NCBI RefSeq assembly: GCF_001428125.1
Contig: NZ_LMSM01000008.1
Location: 160,954 to 224,953 of the forward strand
Origin: Nocardioides sp. Soil774
Lineage (GTDB): Bacteria; Actinomycetota; Actinomycetes; Propionibacteriales; Nocardioidaceae
DNA length: 64,000 nucleotides
Reading direction: 5' to 3'
The notes under the pieces were generated by a model that was not told the origin of the DNA, ran no database searches, and worked only from the letters and a program-made list of their open reading frames with translations. Numbering within the stretch: the first letter of the stretch is position 1; each line of letters begins with the position of its first letter. This document shows positions 62,784-64,000 of this stretch, in pieces. The position numbers were made by a program, and so were the translations under genes.

Positions 62784-63434
62784 ATGGTGATTCGAGTGGC
62801 GCTGGTCAACGACGACGAGGTCGTCGTGCGTGGCCTTGACGCGATGATGCGCAGCTACGGACACCGCATCGAGGTGGTCGAGCTGGTGGCCGGAAAGCCG
62901 GTCGCGCAGCCCGTCGACGTCGCGCTCTACGACACGTTCGGCATGGGCCAGGGCAACGGCCCCGCGGTGCACAGGCTGGTCGAGAGCCCGCAGGTGCGGC
63001 AGGTCGCGGTCTACACGTGGAACTTCCAGCCGTGGCTGACCCGCGACACCCTCAACCAAGGCGTCCGCGGATACCTCTCCAAGAGCCTCCCGGCCGCCCG
63101 GCTCGTCGACGCGATCTCCGCGATCTCCGCCGGTCAGGTCATCGTCTCCCCCTCGCGCGGGCGCTCCTCCCTCGTCGGCGGCGACTGGCCCGGCCGCGAG
63201 GAGGGCCTCACCGCCCGCGAGGCCGAGGTGCTCTCGCTGATCACCATGGGGCTGAGCAACCAGGAGATCGCCGAGCGCACCCTGCTCTCCCTCAACTCCA
63301 TCAAGTCCTACATCCGCTCGGCCTACCGCAAGATCGACGTCGACTCCCGCTCCCGGGCCGTGCTCTGGGGCGTCGAGCACGGCATGCGCGCCGACCGGGT
63401 GCGGATCAACGGCTCCCCGGCCCGGGAGGGCTGA
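62784..63434 (+). CDS. NarL/FixJ-family response regulator
   Basis: A 216-residue regulator. The receiver is slightly degenerate but has the acidic NDDE cluster, D50 in DVALYDTFG as probable phosphoacceptor and K in GYLSKSLPA. The C-terminal LuxR HTH is EGLTAREAEVLSLITMGLSNQ EIAERTLLSLNSIKSYIRSAYRK (given in two parts: LTAREAEVLSLITMGLSNQ and EIAERTLLSLNSIKSYIRS). It is divergent from the ABC exporter operon and likely controls it. No histidine kinase gene is adjacent, as for the two OmpR-type regulators to the left. Confidence 0.9.
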   Translation: MVIRVALVNDDEVVVRGLDAMMRSYGHRIEVVELVAGKPVAQPVDVALYDTFGMGQGNGPAVHRLVESPQVRQVAVYTWNFQPWLTRDTLNQGVRGYLSKSLPAARLVDAISAISAGQVIVSPSRGRSSLVGGDWPGREEGLTAREAEVLSLITMGLSNQEIAERTLLSLNSIKSYIRSAYRKIDVDSRSRAVLWGVEHGMRADRVRINGSPAREG

Positions 63435-63485
63435 GGGGGCTCGCGGTCGCTGGGCGGCGTACGCCTGGCCCGCCGGCGCCGTTGG

Positions 63486-63573
63486 TTTCCCCGGATATCC
63501 GGGGAAACTGGAGCCTCACCCCCGAAACTTCGCACTGGAACCTCCAGCTTCCCCGGATATCCGGGGATCGCGA
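63486..63573. repeat. 88-bp composite palindromic element, copy 2
   Basis: It has the same layout and exact length as 10096-10183: CCCCGGATATCCGGGG with TTT/AAA flanks at 63486-63507, a middle segment, and CCCCGGATATCCGGGG at 63550-63567 with the tail GGGGATCGCGAC. The middle differs: ACCCCCGAAACTTCGCAC replaces the palindrome of copy 1, while CTGGAG and CTCCAG (63514-63519 and 63542-63547) form an outer inverted pair. It lies between the convergent end of the regulator and the start of the SDR gene. Confidence 0.9.
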
Positions 63574-63637
63574 CCGGAGGCCGGGGCGCAGCGCGACGGA
63601 TGCCAGAGAAGCCCGACCGCGCCCGTACGATTCGCCG

Positions 63638-64000
63638 GTGAACCAGCAGCACCCCGGCCCCACCCAGCACGACTCCGAGCACGGCATCGACCCCGACGAC
63701 CTCGCGACCACGCTCCGGGTGCTCGAGTCGCTCCACCACCTGCCGGGCGACCACCCCGACCACGTGACGGTGAAGCGGGCCGCGTCGCACATGTACAAGT
63801 CGATCAAGGCCGAGCGCAAGCTCGCCAAGCGCGCCGCCGAGCTCGCCCACGACCGCGAGGTCATCGAGCGCACCGCCACGGGGTCGCCGATGCGCATCGA
63901 CGACGAGACCGCCGGCATCCCGCTGGTCTCGACGGCACCGGGCGCCTTCGCCGGCGAGCTCCTGGTCGCCCGCGGCTGCTACATCTGCAAGCAGGACTTC
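63638..64000 (+). CDS. SDR-family oxidoreductase, N-terminal part (truncated by window edge)
   Basis: 121 codons from a GTG at 63638 run off the window. A TACGAT -10 box (63626-63631) lies six bases before the start, so the mRNA is leaderless. The visible part is a helical N-terminal extension (DLATTLRVLESLHHLPGDHPDHVTVKRA, in parts) and begins the CYICKQDF segment that, in large actinobacterial SDR proteins, precedes the Rossmann domain with its NAD(P)-binding GXXXGXG. The nucleotide-binding domain itself lies beyond 64000. Function beyond SDR family cannot be given. Confidence 0.75.
   Translation, partial: MNQQHPGPTQHDSEHGIDPDDLATTLRVLESLHHLPGDHPDHVTVKRAASHMYKSIKAERKLAKRAAELAHDREVIERTATGSPMRIDDETAGIPLVSTAPGAFAGELLVARGCYICKQDF

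Overview
The window is very GC-rich, gene-dense chromosomal DNA from an actinomycete, most plausibly a member of the Nocardioidaceae (Nocardioides-like). Support for this: strong G/C third-position bias on real genes with long shadow reading frames opposite them; frequent GTG starts; several start codons lying 6-8 bases after a TANNNT -10 box (leaderless mRNAs); a mycothiol-type MDMPI enzyme; a CadI homologue; an EthA-like Baeyer-Villiger monooxygenase; DUF222/HNH and ANTAR proteins. The genus is inference. I see no rRNA, tRNA, CRISPR array, transposase or prophage.

Layout. 1-5.2 kb: RhlE-like RNA helicase, then an arsenic/metal locus (cadI divergent from arsR-acr3-arsC). 4.2-10.1 kb: a cello-oligosaccharide or beta-glucoside uptake operon (binding lipoprotein, two permeases, GH1 beta-glucosidase, LacI/CebR-like repressor) with two CebR-type operators upstream. 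10.2-15.5 kb: EthA-like monooxygenase, a methylacyl-CoA racemase-type CaiB/BaiF protein, and PadR-fadH, which together look like degradation of branched or unsaturated lipids. 15.6-17.1 kb: two ANTAR proteins, the first behind a structured leader. 17-26.3 kb: frameshifted SOUL gene, secreted HNH nuclease, DDAH, DUF222-HNH, a stand-alone SNF2-like ATPase, MarR/MDMPI pair, a decayed thermonuclease, a DoxX-like membrane protein, an alpha/beta hydrolase. 26.4-32.4 kb: FabH, then a two-gene islet bounded by 35-bp direct repeats, DUF1810, DUF998 and secreted or flavin-binding proteins. 32.5-34.7 kb: TetR divergent from an FAD monooxygenase, with duplicated operators. 34.7-41.3 kb: UDP-glucose dehydrogenase facing a sulfotransferase plus three-glycosyltransferase operon, probably a surface glycan locus. 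41.4-47.3 kb: second GH1 enzyme with divergent pirin; alkyl-DHAP-synthase-like oxidase divergent from tetR-glpD. 47.4-53.6 kb: glmS, small ORFs, yceI, deaD, a tandem GNAT protein. 53.8-63.4 kb: two paralogous OmpR-type regulators without a kinase, a four-gene ABC exporter of the FtsX/MacB type and a divergent NarL-type regulator. The right edge cuts an SDR oxidoreductase gene.

Overlaid on this is a dispersed palindrome, CCCCGGATATCCGGGG, found six times at four intergenic loci (10.1, 26.4, 50.8 and 63.5 kb). Two of these loci are full 88-bp composite elements of identical length. This repeat family, the 35-bp-repeat islet and the structured leaders are the least explained parts of the window.
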